NCBI GenBank assembly: GCA_018674655.1 | Contig: JABGZQ010000043.1 | Coordinates: 1 to 51,530 of the forward strand | Length of the DNA: 51,530 nucleotides | Direction: 5' to 3' | From: Fidelibacterota bacterium | GTDB taxonomy: Bacteria > Fidelibacterota > Marinisomatia > Marinisomatales > TCS55 | Shown here: positions 16,438 through 25,173 of the stretch, one piece after another | Layout of the letters: each line of letters opens with the position of its first letter | Numbering within the stretch: the first letter of the stretch is position 1 | Program-made: the position numbers and the translations under genes | Notes under the pieces: generated by a model | Seen by the model: only the letters and a program-made list of their open reading frames with translations | The model's database searches: none | What the model was told of the DNA's origin: nothing

Positions 16438-18522
16438 ATGAAAGATTACGCAGCAAAAGATATTCGCAACTTTGCCATTGTTGGGCATGGCGCAACGGGG
16501 AAAACAATCCTTTCTGAATCCATGCTTTCAAACGGGGGTGAAATAAACCGTATCGGATCCATCGAAGGCGGATCTACCATATCTGATTACCACCACGATG
16601 AACACCAACGTCAGATTTCCATTCATTCTTCCCCCCTTCATTTAGAATGGATGGATACAAAATTCAATTTGATAGATACACCAGGCTATCTCGATTTTAT
16701 TGGTGAATCAATATCCTCATTAGCTGTGGTTGATTTGGCCGTTGTGGTTGTACATGCCGTCAATGGGATCGAAGTGGGCACGGAGCAGGTTTGGAATTAC
16801 GCCAATGATTATGGTTTGCCTAAAATGATTGTAGTGAATGGCTTGGATCGGGAAAACACTAAATTTGATGAAATTCTTAATCAAGCAAATGATCATTTCG
16901 GCGGGAATGTCTTTCCCATGCAACTACCCGTTAATTCCGGTCCGGGATTTAATCAAATTATTGATGTATTGCGGAATGAATTGATAACCTACACCACCGA
17001 TGGAAGCGGTAAATACTCTGAAAGTGAATTGCCCGAAGAATGGCATGATCGCGTAAACGCACTTCATCAGGAATTAATTGAGTACGTGGCAGAGTCTGAT
17101 GATTCATTATTGGAAAAATTCTTTGAACAGGGGAATTTATCTGAAGAAGAAATGCGTGATGGTTTACATCAAGCCATCCAAGAACAAGTATTTATTCCGC
17201 TGTTTTGTACAGCAGCCACCCAAAATACGGGTGTGGCCAGAGTCATGGATTTCATTGCCAAATATGGATCGTCGCCCGTGGATCGCGCAAAGATTAAAGG
17301 GGAAAATGCAAACTCAGGTGATGCAGTGGATATTGCTTTGGATGGTCGCGATCCCGTGGTGCATGTATTTAAAACGATCAGTGAACCGCATGTTGGAGAA
17401 CTGTCTTTCTTTCGTGTCTATTCCGGCTCAATAACAACCGGATTGGATCTGTATAATACAACCCGTGGGAGATCAGAGCGGTTTGGTCAAATGTTTTTAA
17501 TGAATGGGAAAACCAGAACCAGTGTCTCCAATTTAAATGCCGGAGATATTGGATCAGTGGTTAAATTGAAAGACACCCATACAGGTAATACACTAACTGG
17601 GTCAAACAATAAAGTAAAAATTCCATCGGTTAAATTACCCAATTCAAATATTCACCTTGGCATACGATCAAAGGCAAAAGGAGATGAAGAAAAAATTGCC
17701 ACTGGGTTGGCAACGATTCATGAAGAAGACGAAACCTTTGTTTACAATGTAGATTCTGAACTCCGTCAAACAGTGCTTTCCGGGCAAGGTGAATTACACC
17801 TTCAAGTGTCTATAGACCGTCTAAAACGACGATTTAACGTGGATGTAGAATCCTTTCGACCTCGCATCCCATATCGGGAAACAATCCGTGCAAATGGCGC
17901 ATCCAAATATCGACATAAAAAACAAAGTGGTGGTGCTGGGCAATTTGCAGAAGTTTGGATGCGAGTTGAACCCAAAAGCCGTGGCGAAGGGATTGAATTC
18001 TCTCAATCATTGGTTGGGCAGAGCGTGGATCGTGTCTTTGTGCCTTCTGTTGAAAAAGGGGTAAATACCGCTTGTACAGAAGGTGTTTTGGCTGGATATC
18101 GTGTGGTAGATTTAAAAGTTGATTTTTACGATGGTAAACAGCACCCGGTTGATTCGAAAGATATTGCCTTTCAAATGGCGGGGAAACATGCATTTAAAGA
18201 AGCATTTATGACCGCAAACCCTTGTTTACTTGAACCGGTCTTGGATGTGGAAATCAAAGTACCTGAAGATTATATGGGTGATGTAATGGGTGATATTTCC
18301 AGTCGGCGGGGAAAAATTATGGGCATGGATTCAGAAAGTGCATTTCAACAAATTAAAGCACAAGTTCCCCAATCAGAAATGTACCATTATTCCACAACAT
18401 TGAGATCACTCACGGGCGGACGGGGTATTCATGCGGAAGCCTTAAGTCATTATGAAGAAGTACCCAGAGATATGGAAGCAAAAGTAACAGCCAGTGCGAG
18501 AGCGGCGCAAGAAGAAGAGTGA
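16438..18522 (+). CDS. Elongation factor G paralogue (EF-G2-like)
   Basis: A 694-residue translational GTPase close to EF-G-2/'EF-G-like' proteins rather than the main FusA. It has G1 GHGATGKT (16-23), an altered switch I region (EGGSTISDYHHDEHQRQISI, 43-62) and G3 DTPGY (80-84). The G4 site reads NGLD (134-137) where GTPases carry NKxD. Domain II and the EF-G-like domains III-V follow, including GQGELHLQV and SDITPAR-like GDISSRRGKIMGMD near the C-terminus. Such paralogues can act in translocation without classic turnover or under stress; the role here is unknown. No rpsL/rpsG/tuf neighbours are present, supporting paralogue status. Confidence 0.85.
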   Translation: MKDYAAKDIRNFAIVGHGATGKTILSESMLSNGGEINRIGSIEGGSTISDYHHDEHQRQISIHSSPLHLEWMDTKFNLIDTPGYLDFIGESISSLAVVDLAVVVVHAVNGIEVGTEQVWNYANDYGLPKMIVVNGLDRENTKFDEILNQANDHFGGNVFPMQLPVNSGPGFNQIIDVLRNELITYTTDGSGKYSESELPEEWHDRVNALHQELIEYVAESDDSLLEKFFEQGNLSEEEMRDGLHQAIQEQVFIPLFCTAATQNTGVARVMDFIAKYGSSPVDRAKIKGENANSGDAVDIALDGRDPVVHVFKTISEPHVGELSFFRVYSGSITTGLDLYNTTRGRSERFGQMFLMNGKTRTSVSNLNAGDIGSVVKLKDTHTGNTLTGSNNKVKIPSVKLPNSNIHLGIRSKAKGDEEKIATGLATIHEEDETFVYNVDSELRQTVLSGQGELHLQVSIDRLKRRFNVDVESFRPRIPYRETIRANGASKYRHKKQSGGAGQFAEVWMRVEPKSRGEGIEFSQSLVGQSVDRVFVPSVEKGVNTACTEGVLAGYRVVDLKVDFYDGKQHPVDSKDIAFQMAGKHAFKEAFMTANPCLLEPVLDVEIKVPEDYMGDVMGDISSRRGKIMGMDSESAFQQIKAQVPQSEMYHYSTTLRSLTGGRGIHAEALSHYEEVPRDMEAKVTASARAAQEEE

Positions 18523-18549
18523 TAGTTACCGAGCACTGTTCACCTACTG

Positions 18550-19044
18550 ATGGATAAGTTATGGGCACCATGGCGGATGGAATATATCCGATCTCCGGAT
18601 CAAAAAACCGATGAATGTGTTTTTTGTTCAAAATCAAATGACAATAATGATCGAGAAAATCTGGTGTTATATCGGGGAGATCATGCCTTTGTTTTGATGA
18701 ATTTATATCCCTACAATAATGGCCATTTATTAATCAGCCCCTATGTCCATGAGGAAACAACCCAATCTTTAAGTAAAGAGAGCATGGATGAAATAATGTC
18801 TTTAGCAGATACCACGATGAACATTCTCAGAGATACAATGAAAGCCCAAGGATTCAACTTTGGGGCCAACATTGGCACAGCAGCAGGTGCGGGCATTGCA
18901 GACCATATCCATTTTCATATTGTGCCAAGATGGGTTGGTGACACTAATTTTATGCCCATTGTTGGGCATACAAAGGTGATGGTTGATGGTTTACTTGAAA
19001 CTTATGATAAACTTAAACTCGAATTTAATAAAGTGAACAAATAA
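18550..19044 (+). CDS. HIT family nucleotide hydrolase/phosphorylase
   Basis: A 164-residue histidine-triad protein. The N-terminus LWAPWRMEYI with C23 and C26 (DECVFC) is the zinc-binding, Ap4A phosphorylase-like subgroup. The catalytic triad reads DHIHFHIVPRW (118-128, H119, H121, H123; H121 would be the nucleophile). Members hydrolyse or phosphorolyse dinucleoside polyphosphates or AMP adducts. It is between the EF-G paralogue (27-base gap) and a small membrane protein (1-base gap). Confidence 0.92.
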   Translation: MDKLWAPWRMEYIRSPDQKTDECVFCSKSNDNNDRENLVLYRGDHAFVLMNLYPYNNGHLLISPYVHEETTQSLSKESMDEIMSLADTTMNILRDTMKAQGFNFGANIGTAAGAGIADHIHFHIVPRWVGDTNFMPIVGHTKVMVDGLLETYDKLKLEFNKVNK

Positions 19045-19045
19045 A

Positions 19046-19345
19046 ATGGATTTTACACATACCTGGCTTCCATTCATCTATCTGTATGGGCTCGGCGGTA
19101 TTCTTTTCGTTGCTGGGATCATCATAACAATTAAATCCGGTTCTTTTGATCTGAATCGGCACGCCCATAAAAAATGGATGTGGATCCTTCTCTTTGGCTT
19201 TGTTTGGTATCTGATGATGCATGCCTTAATGACTTGGGCCGCATTGGATATCATTCCTGTTTATACTGTCCCCATTGTATTACTTGGCCTGGTGGCAATA
19301 TTTATTATTGTTACCTTAAAGTTAAGAAGGGTGGGTGATGCCTAA
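19046..19345 (+). CDS. Small three-helix membrane protein, likely symporter partner
   Basis: A 99-residue protein with three hydrophobic helices (about 7-29, 43-66, 72-93) and a short basic tail. It overlaps the sodium/solute symporter start by one base (TAATG), which suggests stoichiometric translation. Small membrane subunits encoded just before SSS transporters are known in several families (for example YhdT with PanF, or DUF4212 with acetate-type symporters). This protein does not match one that I can name. Confidence 0.65.
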   Translation: MDFTHTWLPFIYLYGLGGILFVAGIIITIKSGSFDLNRHAHKKWMWILLFGFVWYLMMHALMTWAALDIIPVYTVPIVLLGLVAIFIIVTLKLRRVGDA

Positions 19346-21441
19346 TGCAGACATTTCATAATATAGGAACAACCACCGATTGGATTGTGATGGTCGTCTA
19401 CTTTATTGCCATCATGCTTTTTGGCAGTTATTTCGGGCGTTATACCAAAAATACATCGGATTTCTTTTTCGGCGGTCGACGGTTTTCCTGGTGGTTAATT
19501 ACCATGTCAATTGTGGCTACTGGTGTTGGTAGTCATAGTTTTGTCAAATATTCGGCAAAGGGCTTTGAGCATGGTATTTCATCGACAATGACTTATTTAA
19601 ATGATTGGTTCTTTATTCCCTTTTTCATGTTCGGGTGGCTTCCAATTATTGTTTATTCTAAGATTCGATCTATACCGGAATATTTTGAAAAACGATTTAG
19701 TCCTTCAGCGCGTTTTTTAGCCACCATACTATTATTACTCTATATGATTGGTTACATTGGTATTGGCTTCCTTACATTGGGTAAAGCGGTGATCCCCATG
19801 TTACCAGAAGCATTTACTGTTTTAGGCATGACATTGCCCATTACACTCATGGGTGCCATAATAGTAATTGCCGTTATTACCGGTATATATATCACGTTTG
19901 GCGGGCAGACTGCTGTCATATTTACTGATTTACTCCAAGGATTTATCTTGTTGTTCGCTGGGTTACTTTTATTCTTTTTTGGTATCACATACCTTGGTGG
20001 ATTTGATATGTTTTGGAACCTATTGCCCACGGAATGGAAACTGCCTATGGCTGATTTTAATCAACCGGCTAATTTTAATTTTGTGGGGATTTTTTGGCAA
20101 GATGCCATTGCAGGATCCATCGGTTTTCTATTTATGAATCAAGGATTAATCATGCGCTTTATGGCATGTAAAAATGTGAATGAAGGTCGGAAAGCAGCTG
20201 CAGTAAATATTTTATTTGTTTTACCTATTTCGGCAATCGTTGTGGGGAACGCAGGATGGATTGGGAAAGCAATTTCGGTGGTAAGCCCCGATATTGTCAG
20301 TCCATCTGTTTCACCGGATCAAATATTTGTGGTTGTAGCGAATATTATTGCAAGCCCGGGTATGTTTGGGTTTATTATGGCCGCGTTAACTGCCGCCCTC
20401 ATGAGCACTGTTGATACGTTAATTAATGCCACAGCTGCAATTTTTATTAATGATGTGTATCGGCCCGTCCAGCAGTTTGTAAAAAGAAATGTTATGACGG
20501 ATAGTGATAGAGATAAAAAAGAGTTACGTGCAGCACGATATGCGTCGATTGGCGTCACCGCGTTGGGTGTATTGGCGGTTCTTGCCTTCAAGAATTTCCC
20601 GACAGTTTATGAAGCACACGGCTATTTTCATTCTACCTTAACCCCGCCACTTGTTGTGGGAATTTTCCTCGGTGTTTTTTGGAAGCGATTTACACCTGCA
20701 GCTGTGATAACAACATTTGTTGGCGGTGTTGCGCTTATGATCTTGGGTGCAAGGTATCCCGGGCTATTGATTGCGCCGTTTGATCATGGTATTGAAATGA
20801 ACCCGGACCATCCCTATTCATATATTCGTGCGTTGTATAATACGCTTGTGTGTATGGGTGCCGCAGTTCTCGTTACCATTACGACCCAGTGGCAGAGGAA
20901 CATATGTTCAATGATTAGGGAAAACCAAAATCAGAAATTGATAATGCGTATATTGGTCACTATTATATTATTAGTTTACTCTGTGGTCTTATTTAATATT
21001 TTAGGTTTAACGGTTCAAATAGCTTCTGCAATTGGCGTCCTTATTTTGGTCCCAATCACCGTGACTTATTATGTGAAATATGATGAAAAAGTTAATACAA
21101 ATGGATTAACTGCAGGATCGATTAATATTGCACGTAATTTATTTAAAGGCGGGGAACCTAATGACCAAGAAGGTGAAACAGTTTTTGTTCAATTGAAACA
21201 GGTTGATGGGGAGGATTCTGTTGTTCAATTTTCAACTAAAGATATGGCAATTATGAAGGCAGAAATTGGTGATCTGGTTTATATCTCTGACAAGCGAAAA
21301 TGGATGGGTGGGTTGAAATCCATTCACGCTGTATTTGGTCAACCCCATGATGAAGAAGGAATGGTATATATCACCCCTGATCAAATTAAACATGGTATGT
21401 TTGTTGATGGAAAAATGCTTGAAGCAGAAAAAGAAATGTAG
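19345..21441 (+). CDS. Sodium:solute symporter (SSS family)
   Basis: A 698-residue secondary transporter. The N-terminal DWIVMVVYFIAIMLFGSYFG, then NTSDFFFGGRRFSWWLITMS (36-55), and GGQTAVIFTDLLQGFILL (near 186-203) are standard SSS landmarks, with about 13-14 helices to about residue 590. A cytoplasmic tail of about 105 residues follows, beta-rich with FVQLKQVDGEDSVVQFS and IGDLVYISDKRKWMGGLKSI, which is longer than in simple SSS members and could be a regulatory domain. The substrate cannot be told from sequence alone (sugars, amino acids and organic acids are all possible). Confidence 0.88.
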   Translation: MQTFHNIGTTTDWIVMVVYFIAIMLFGSYFGRYTKNTSDFFFGGRRFSWWLITMSIVATGVGSHSFVKYSAKGFEHGISSTMTYLNDWFFIPFFMFGWLPIIVYSKIRSIPEYFEKRFSPSARFLATILLLLYMIGYIGIGFLTLGKAVIPMLPEAFTVLGMTLPITLMGAIIVIAVITGIYITFGGQTAVIFTDLLQGFILLFAGLLLFFFGITYLGGFDMFWNLLPTEWKLPMADFNQPANFNFVGIFWQDAIAGSIGFLFMNQGLIMRFMACKNVNEGRKAAAVNILFVLPISAIVVGNAGWIGKAISVVSPDIVSPSVSPDQIFVVVANIIASPGMFGFIMAALTAALMSTVDTLINATAAIFINDVYRPVQQFVKRNVMTDSDRDKKELRAARYASIGVTALGVLAVLAFKNFPTVYEAHGYFHSTLTPPLVVGIFLGVFWKRFTPAAVITTFVGGVALMILGARYPGLLIAPFDHGIEMNPDHPYSYIRALYNTLVCMGAAVLVTITTQWQRNICSMIRENQNQKLIMRILVTIILLVYSVVLFNILGLTVQIASAIGVLILVPITVTYYVKYDEKVNTNGLTAGSINIARNLFKGGEPNDQEGETVFVQLKQVDGEDSVVQFSTKDMAIMKAEIGDLVYISDKRKWMGGLKSIHAVFGQPHDEEGMVYITPDQIKHGMFVDGKMLEAEKEM

Positions 21442-21506
21442 GTGTTTGCGCTGGAGGGAGAAATATTATAAATTCGCGCCGCTTTTATTATAAATAATTG
21501 CCACAT

Positions 21507-21579
21507 TCCGGAGTAGCTCAGTTGGTAGAGCGAGTGGCTGTTAACCACCAGGTCGGGGGTTCGAGTCCCTCCTCCGGAG
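21507..21579 (+). tRNA. tRNA-Asn (anticodon GTT)
   Basis: A full cloverleaf can be drawn. The acceptor stem is TCCGGAG (21507-21513) with CTCCGGA (21572-21578), the D-stem GCTC/GAGC, and the anticodon loop CTGTTAA (21538-21544) gives GTT, reading Asn codons. The T-arm has loop TTCGAGT (21560-21566). The discriminator is G21579 and CCA is not encoded. The first pair of the anticodon stem is A-C. Confidence 0.96.
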
Positions 21580-21580
21580 C

Positions 21581-21612
21581 AAAAAAGGTTCAATACAAAT
21601 TGAACCTTTTTT
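21581..21612 (+). terminator. Intrinsic terminator after tRNA-Asn
   Basis: AAAAAAGGTTCAA (21581-21593) pairs with TTGAACCTTTTTT (21600-21612) around a 6-base loop, directly after the tRNA. With A-runs before and T-runs after the stem it can work on both strands, so it may also stop transcripts that continue past narK2. Confidence 0.85.
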
Positions 21613-21738
21613 AATTTATAACATGTTTTATACTTATGTACTGCACAGCAATTCATTGGATAGGTTATATATAGGACAAACTTTCAATTTTTGTTTATCT
21701 TGAGTCAGAATATGTGAAAGTAAGAGACGTAATATTTA

Positions 21739-23364
21739 CTACGGATTATCAAATTCTCTTTTGGGACCCTGATAATACCACCAGTTAAGCACAAGACAAA
21801 TCACATAATAAACAGTAAATCCGTATAAAGCATATTCAGGATGACCTGCTTTAATTTGTTGTCCAAACACTTTAGGGATAATAAATGCGCCGTAAGCGGC
21901 AATCGCTGAGGTCCATCCAAGAACGGGGCCTGCCTGTTCTTTGCTGAAGATATACGGTACACTGCGAAAGGTAGAGCCGTTACCAATACCAGTGGTTAGA
22001 AATAGGATCATGAAAAAAGAGAAGAACGGCCACCAATATATCTCGGGCGTATTGCTTTGTTTTGCCTGAATAACAAAATAGGCTACTGCTAATGCTGCCA
22101 ATATCTGCAGTATAGTACTAAAACATGTCACCTTTGCTCCACTGTTGACCTTGTCAGCAATTATTCCCCCAACCGGTCGGACCAAAGCGCCAATCATCGG
22201 TCCGATGAAAACCCACAGCATAAAGTTCGGAGCATTCGGATTTATATAATCCGGATTTGCAGAGTCAGTATACACAAATATGTCCTGACATAACTTCGGA
22301 AATGCAAAGGAGAATCCGATAAATGAACCAAATGTCATCGTATAGATAATTGTCATTACCCAGTTGTGCTTATTTTTAAATATTTCGAATTGCTTATTAA
22401 GGTTTCCCCTGATTTCTCCCGGAGTTGCATATTTCATCAGTAGCACAGTGATGGAGGCTACAACGAAAACTACAATCCAAATGGATGCATTTTTCATTCC
22501 CCAGCTTTCCCAAGGCAAACCAATCAGCAGAAATGCACCTGTCACAGCGGCTATCAATCCTAAAGCAATCATATAAGCAGTTTTCGAAACCCCTTGTATC
22601 GTTCCTGGAAGACTCGGTGTTCCTGTTACCACATTATTCATCCCAAAGAAAGCTCCTATAACCGAGAGAATCAACAGCGGAACCCACACCCAACCAGCAT
22701 TTTGCAAACCATCAAAGGGGATTCCTTTCACAATTGCCTCGGAACCGATAGCTCCAAAAAGTGAAAGTCCAATAACCAGAGGGATTATCTTTTGCATCGC
22801 TCCAACGCCCAGGTTCCCAATTCCCGCGTTCATTCCCAAGGCATAGCCCTGCACCCTTTTAGGAAAGAAGAAACTTATATTGCTCATTGAAGAGGCGAAA
22901 TTCCCTCCACCAAACCCAGAAAGTAAAGCCATTGAGGCGAAAATAATGTATGACGTATTAATATCAGATAAGGCCCAACCTGTCCCTATTGCAGGTATTA
23001 ACATCAACAAAGCAGAGGAGAAGATCACATTGCGACCTCCTCCTAAAGATATTAAAAAGGAGTTAGGAATTCGGAGCGTTGCACCAGCTAATCCAGCAAT
23101 AGCAGGAAGTGAGTAATAGAGAGTGTTCACTTCTTTCAGCACTGTTTTGTATTCTTCGGATCCAGACAATAAACCTTCAGTCATACCAAAATTATAGCCA
23201 AAATCCTTCATATAGTTGATGATCACTCCCCACATGGCCCACGTGGCAAATGATAGGAAAAGGGCGGGAATGGATAACCAAAGATTCTTATTAGCTATCG
23301 TTTTACCAGTTGATTCCCAAAAATCCTGGTTTTCAACATCCCATTTTTCAAGATTGGTTGGCAT
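21739..23364 (-). CDS. narK: Nitrate/nitrite transporter NarK family (NarK2-like)
   Basis: A 541-residue MFS transporter of the nitrate/nitrite porter group with 12 helices. The N-terminal cytoplasmic stretch KWDVENQDFWESTGKTIANK (7-26) and first helix are typical of NarK. A conserved substrate Arg lies in LRIPNSFLISLGGGR (R98) and a second in LVRPVGGIIADKVNSG (near 395), and MNAGIGNLGVG is a nitrate signature motif. AGGAGG lies 9 bases before the ATG. It follows narK1 by 107 bases and ends the nar locus. Nitrate/nitrite antiport versus nitrate/proton symport cannot be separated here. Confidence 0.9.
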   Translation of the reverse strand: MPTNLEKWDVENQDFWESTGKTIANKNLWLSIPALFLSFATWAMWGVIINYMKDFGYNFGMTEGLLSGSEEYKTVLKEVNTLYYSLPAIAGLAGATLRIPNSFLISLGGGRNVIFSSALLMLIPAIGTGWALSDINTSYIIFASMALLSGFGGGNFASSMSNISFFFPKRVQGYALGMNAGIGNLGVGAMQKIIPLVIGLSLFGAIGSEAIVKGIPFDGLQNAGWVWVPLLILSVIGAFFGMNNVVTGTPSLPGTIQGVSKTAYMIALGLIAAVTGAFLLIGLPWESWGMKNASIWIVVFVVASITVLLMKYATPGEIRGNLNKQFEIFKNKHNWVMTIIYTMTFGSFIGFSFAFPKLCQDIFVYTDSANPDYINPNAPNFMLWVFIGPMIGALVRPVGGIIADKVNSGAKVTCFSTILQILAALAVAYFVIQAKQSNTPEIYWWPFFSFFMILFLTTGIGNGSTFRSVPYIFSKEQAGPVLGWTSAIAAYGAFIIPKVFGQQIKAGHPEYALYGFTVYYVICLVLNWWYYQGPKREFDNP

Positions 23365-23471
23365 AATTAAATTCCTCCTAAAGGTATAGTTAAATAACGA
23401 TTGAATTTTTTAATAGGACGCATCTCTCTTATCCAAAATTTATTACTCGCTTATTGTAAACTGCCAAACTA

Positions 23472-24941
23472 TTATTCTAGACCGCTTGAAAACTTGGAGG
23501 TTTTCATAATCGATCGATGCATCCATACCAGACATACAAAGGATAAGATAAACATGAACATCCAACAGCTGGTATATAAACCAGTTCCTTCCAGCAGATA
23601 TCCAAAGATGATCGGACAGAAAAATCCGCCTAAACCTCCAAGCACTCCAACCATACCACCAACCACCCCGACTTCTTCCGGAAAATAATCGGGAATATGC
23701 TTATATACTGCAGCCTTACCAATTCCCCAAATGCTTCCTAATAAAATGACCAACACCGCAAAGATCCATACATTTGCCTGGAAATAAATTCGAGTCACTC
23801 CTTTAGCGAGAAGTTCCTTCTTTAGCACTTTTTGTCCTTCAGTAACTACGCTTTCCTGCCAAACTTCCTTGGTAGGGAAAACCAATACCTGGTCATCTAA
23901 ATTTTCAAATGTGGTGGGTTTGACCTGCAGAGGATACTTTTTCCCCTCAACATCAATTTCTGTTTCTGAAACCCTGGTCACAATTCCAGAGCGTTGGGCC
24001 ATGATCCCTTTTCCTGGAGAATAGATATCCATTTTAGGTACGATGAGCATGAAGCTGATGAGTGTCGATGTGCCCAGAATCCAATACATGACCTTTCTAG
24101 CTCCATGCTTATCTGACATCCATCCTCCGAGAGCCCGAATTACCCCGGAGGGGAAACTAAATAAAGCGGCAAAGATTCCTGCTGTCACGATAGGCATATA
24201 ATAGACATTTACAAAATATGGAACGAGCCATTGGGAAAAAGCTACAAAACACCCAAAAACCAAAAAATAATAGAACCCGAAGCGCCATACACGGATATTT
24301 TTTAGAGGACTAAGCATTTTTACCCAGGTCTTATTACTTGAAGCAGGCTTTTTATTCTCTGCAAATAAAAAGAAAATGATCCCCATAATCACCAACATTG
24401 CGGCATAGACTTTCGGCAGCATGCGCCAGCCTTCCATATTTGTTCCATTGGCTGTATACGTATTGAGCAATGTTGGCGCAAATAAAGTTGTTAAGGCTGC
24501 CCCCGCATTGCCTGCGCCAAAAATCCCTAGAGTTGTTCCCTGCAGTTTTCTCGGATACCAGACAGATGTAAAAGCAATACCAATGGCAAAGCTGGCACCT
24601 GTTAACCCAAAACCAAAACTGCATAAAGCAAAACTGATAAAATCATTAGCATAAGATAAAAGAAACATGGGCACCGCACAGATGAACAACAAGATTACAA
24701 ATATCGGTTTTCCCCCAAATTTATCCGTAAGCATACCAGCTGGTAGACGGAAGATCGACCCCGTTAGAACTGGGATTCCCATCAGCCACCCAATCTCGAT
24801 TGGTCCCCAATCAAAATACTGATTCGTGACCAAATAAGTTACAAGGACACCGTTTATCATCCATACGGCAAAACAGGCCGTAAAAGCCAGTGTGTTTAAA
24901 AAAAGTATCTTATGTGAGGTAGCGGTTGCTTCTTTTTGCAT
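23472..24941 (-). CDS. narK: Nitrate transporter NarK family with central soluble insert (NarK1-like)
   Basis: A 489-residue MFS nitrate porter. The conserved substrate arginines are in FRLPAGMLTDKFGG (R65) and IRALGGWMSDKHG (R269), and GIFGAGNAGAAL (139-150) is a nitrate signature. Between two helices in the C-terminal half, residues about 304-390 form a hydrophilic, beta-rich stretch (SGIVTRVSETEIDVEGKKY and so on) of roughly 85 residues that ordinary NarK proteins lack. Helices resume at VWIFAVLVIL. It lies 232 bases after narI with no good Shine-Dalgarno, so it may have its own promoter. The second porter gene follows. Confidence 0.88.
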   Translation of the reverse strand: MQKEATATSHKILFLNTLAFTACFAVWMINGVLVTYLVTNQYFDWGPIEIGWLMGIPVLTGSIFRLPAGMLTDKFGGKPIFVILLFICAVPMFLLSYANDFISFALCSFGFGLTGASFAIGIAFTSVWYPRKLQGTTLGIFGAGNAGAALTTLFAPTLLNTYTANGTNMEGWRMLPKVYAAMLVIMGIIFFLFAENKKPASSNKTWVKMLSPLKNIRVWRFGFYYFLVFGCFVAFSQWLVPYFVNVYYMPIVTAGIFAALFSFPSGVIRALGGWMSDKHGARKVMYWILGTSTLISFMLIVPKMDIYSPGKGIMAQRSGIVTRVSETEIDVEGKKYPLQVKPTTFENLDDQVLVFPTKEVWQESVVTEGQKVLKKELLAKGVTRIYFQANVWIFAVLVILLGSIWGIGKAAVYKHIPDYFPEEVGVVGGMVGVLGGLGGFFCPIIFGYLLEGTGLYTSCWMFMFILSFVCLVWMHRSIMKTSKFSSGLE

Positions 24942-25173
24942 TGTTACTCAATCTATTAATAAATGTTGTGTCAGGAGCCGTTTTCGATACGAATAGACAA
25001 ATCCCATATGGGCGGAATATTTTGGATTTACAGTTGGCATAATTAGGGCAAGGGAATCTAAAGGTACAATTTACCACGGCCAGACTGGGCCGTTGAAGAA
25101 GATTTCTTTCGATTAAAAAGTATGCTCCATTTGTTATACTGTTATACCCACACTGTTCCGGATTTCATTTTCC
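24942..25173. other. Gap between narI and narK1, with one G/C hairpin
   Basis: The 232-bp gap holds no convincing gene. ACGGCC (25076-25081) and GGCCGT (25088-25093) form a 6-pair hairpin without a U-tract, so it is not a classic terminator; it could stabilise a processed narI 3' end. A direct repeat TGTTATAC occurs twice at 25134-25149. The gap is the natural place for a separate narK promoter, but no clear boxes were found. Confidence 0.35.
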
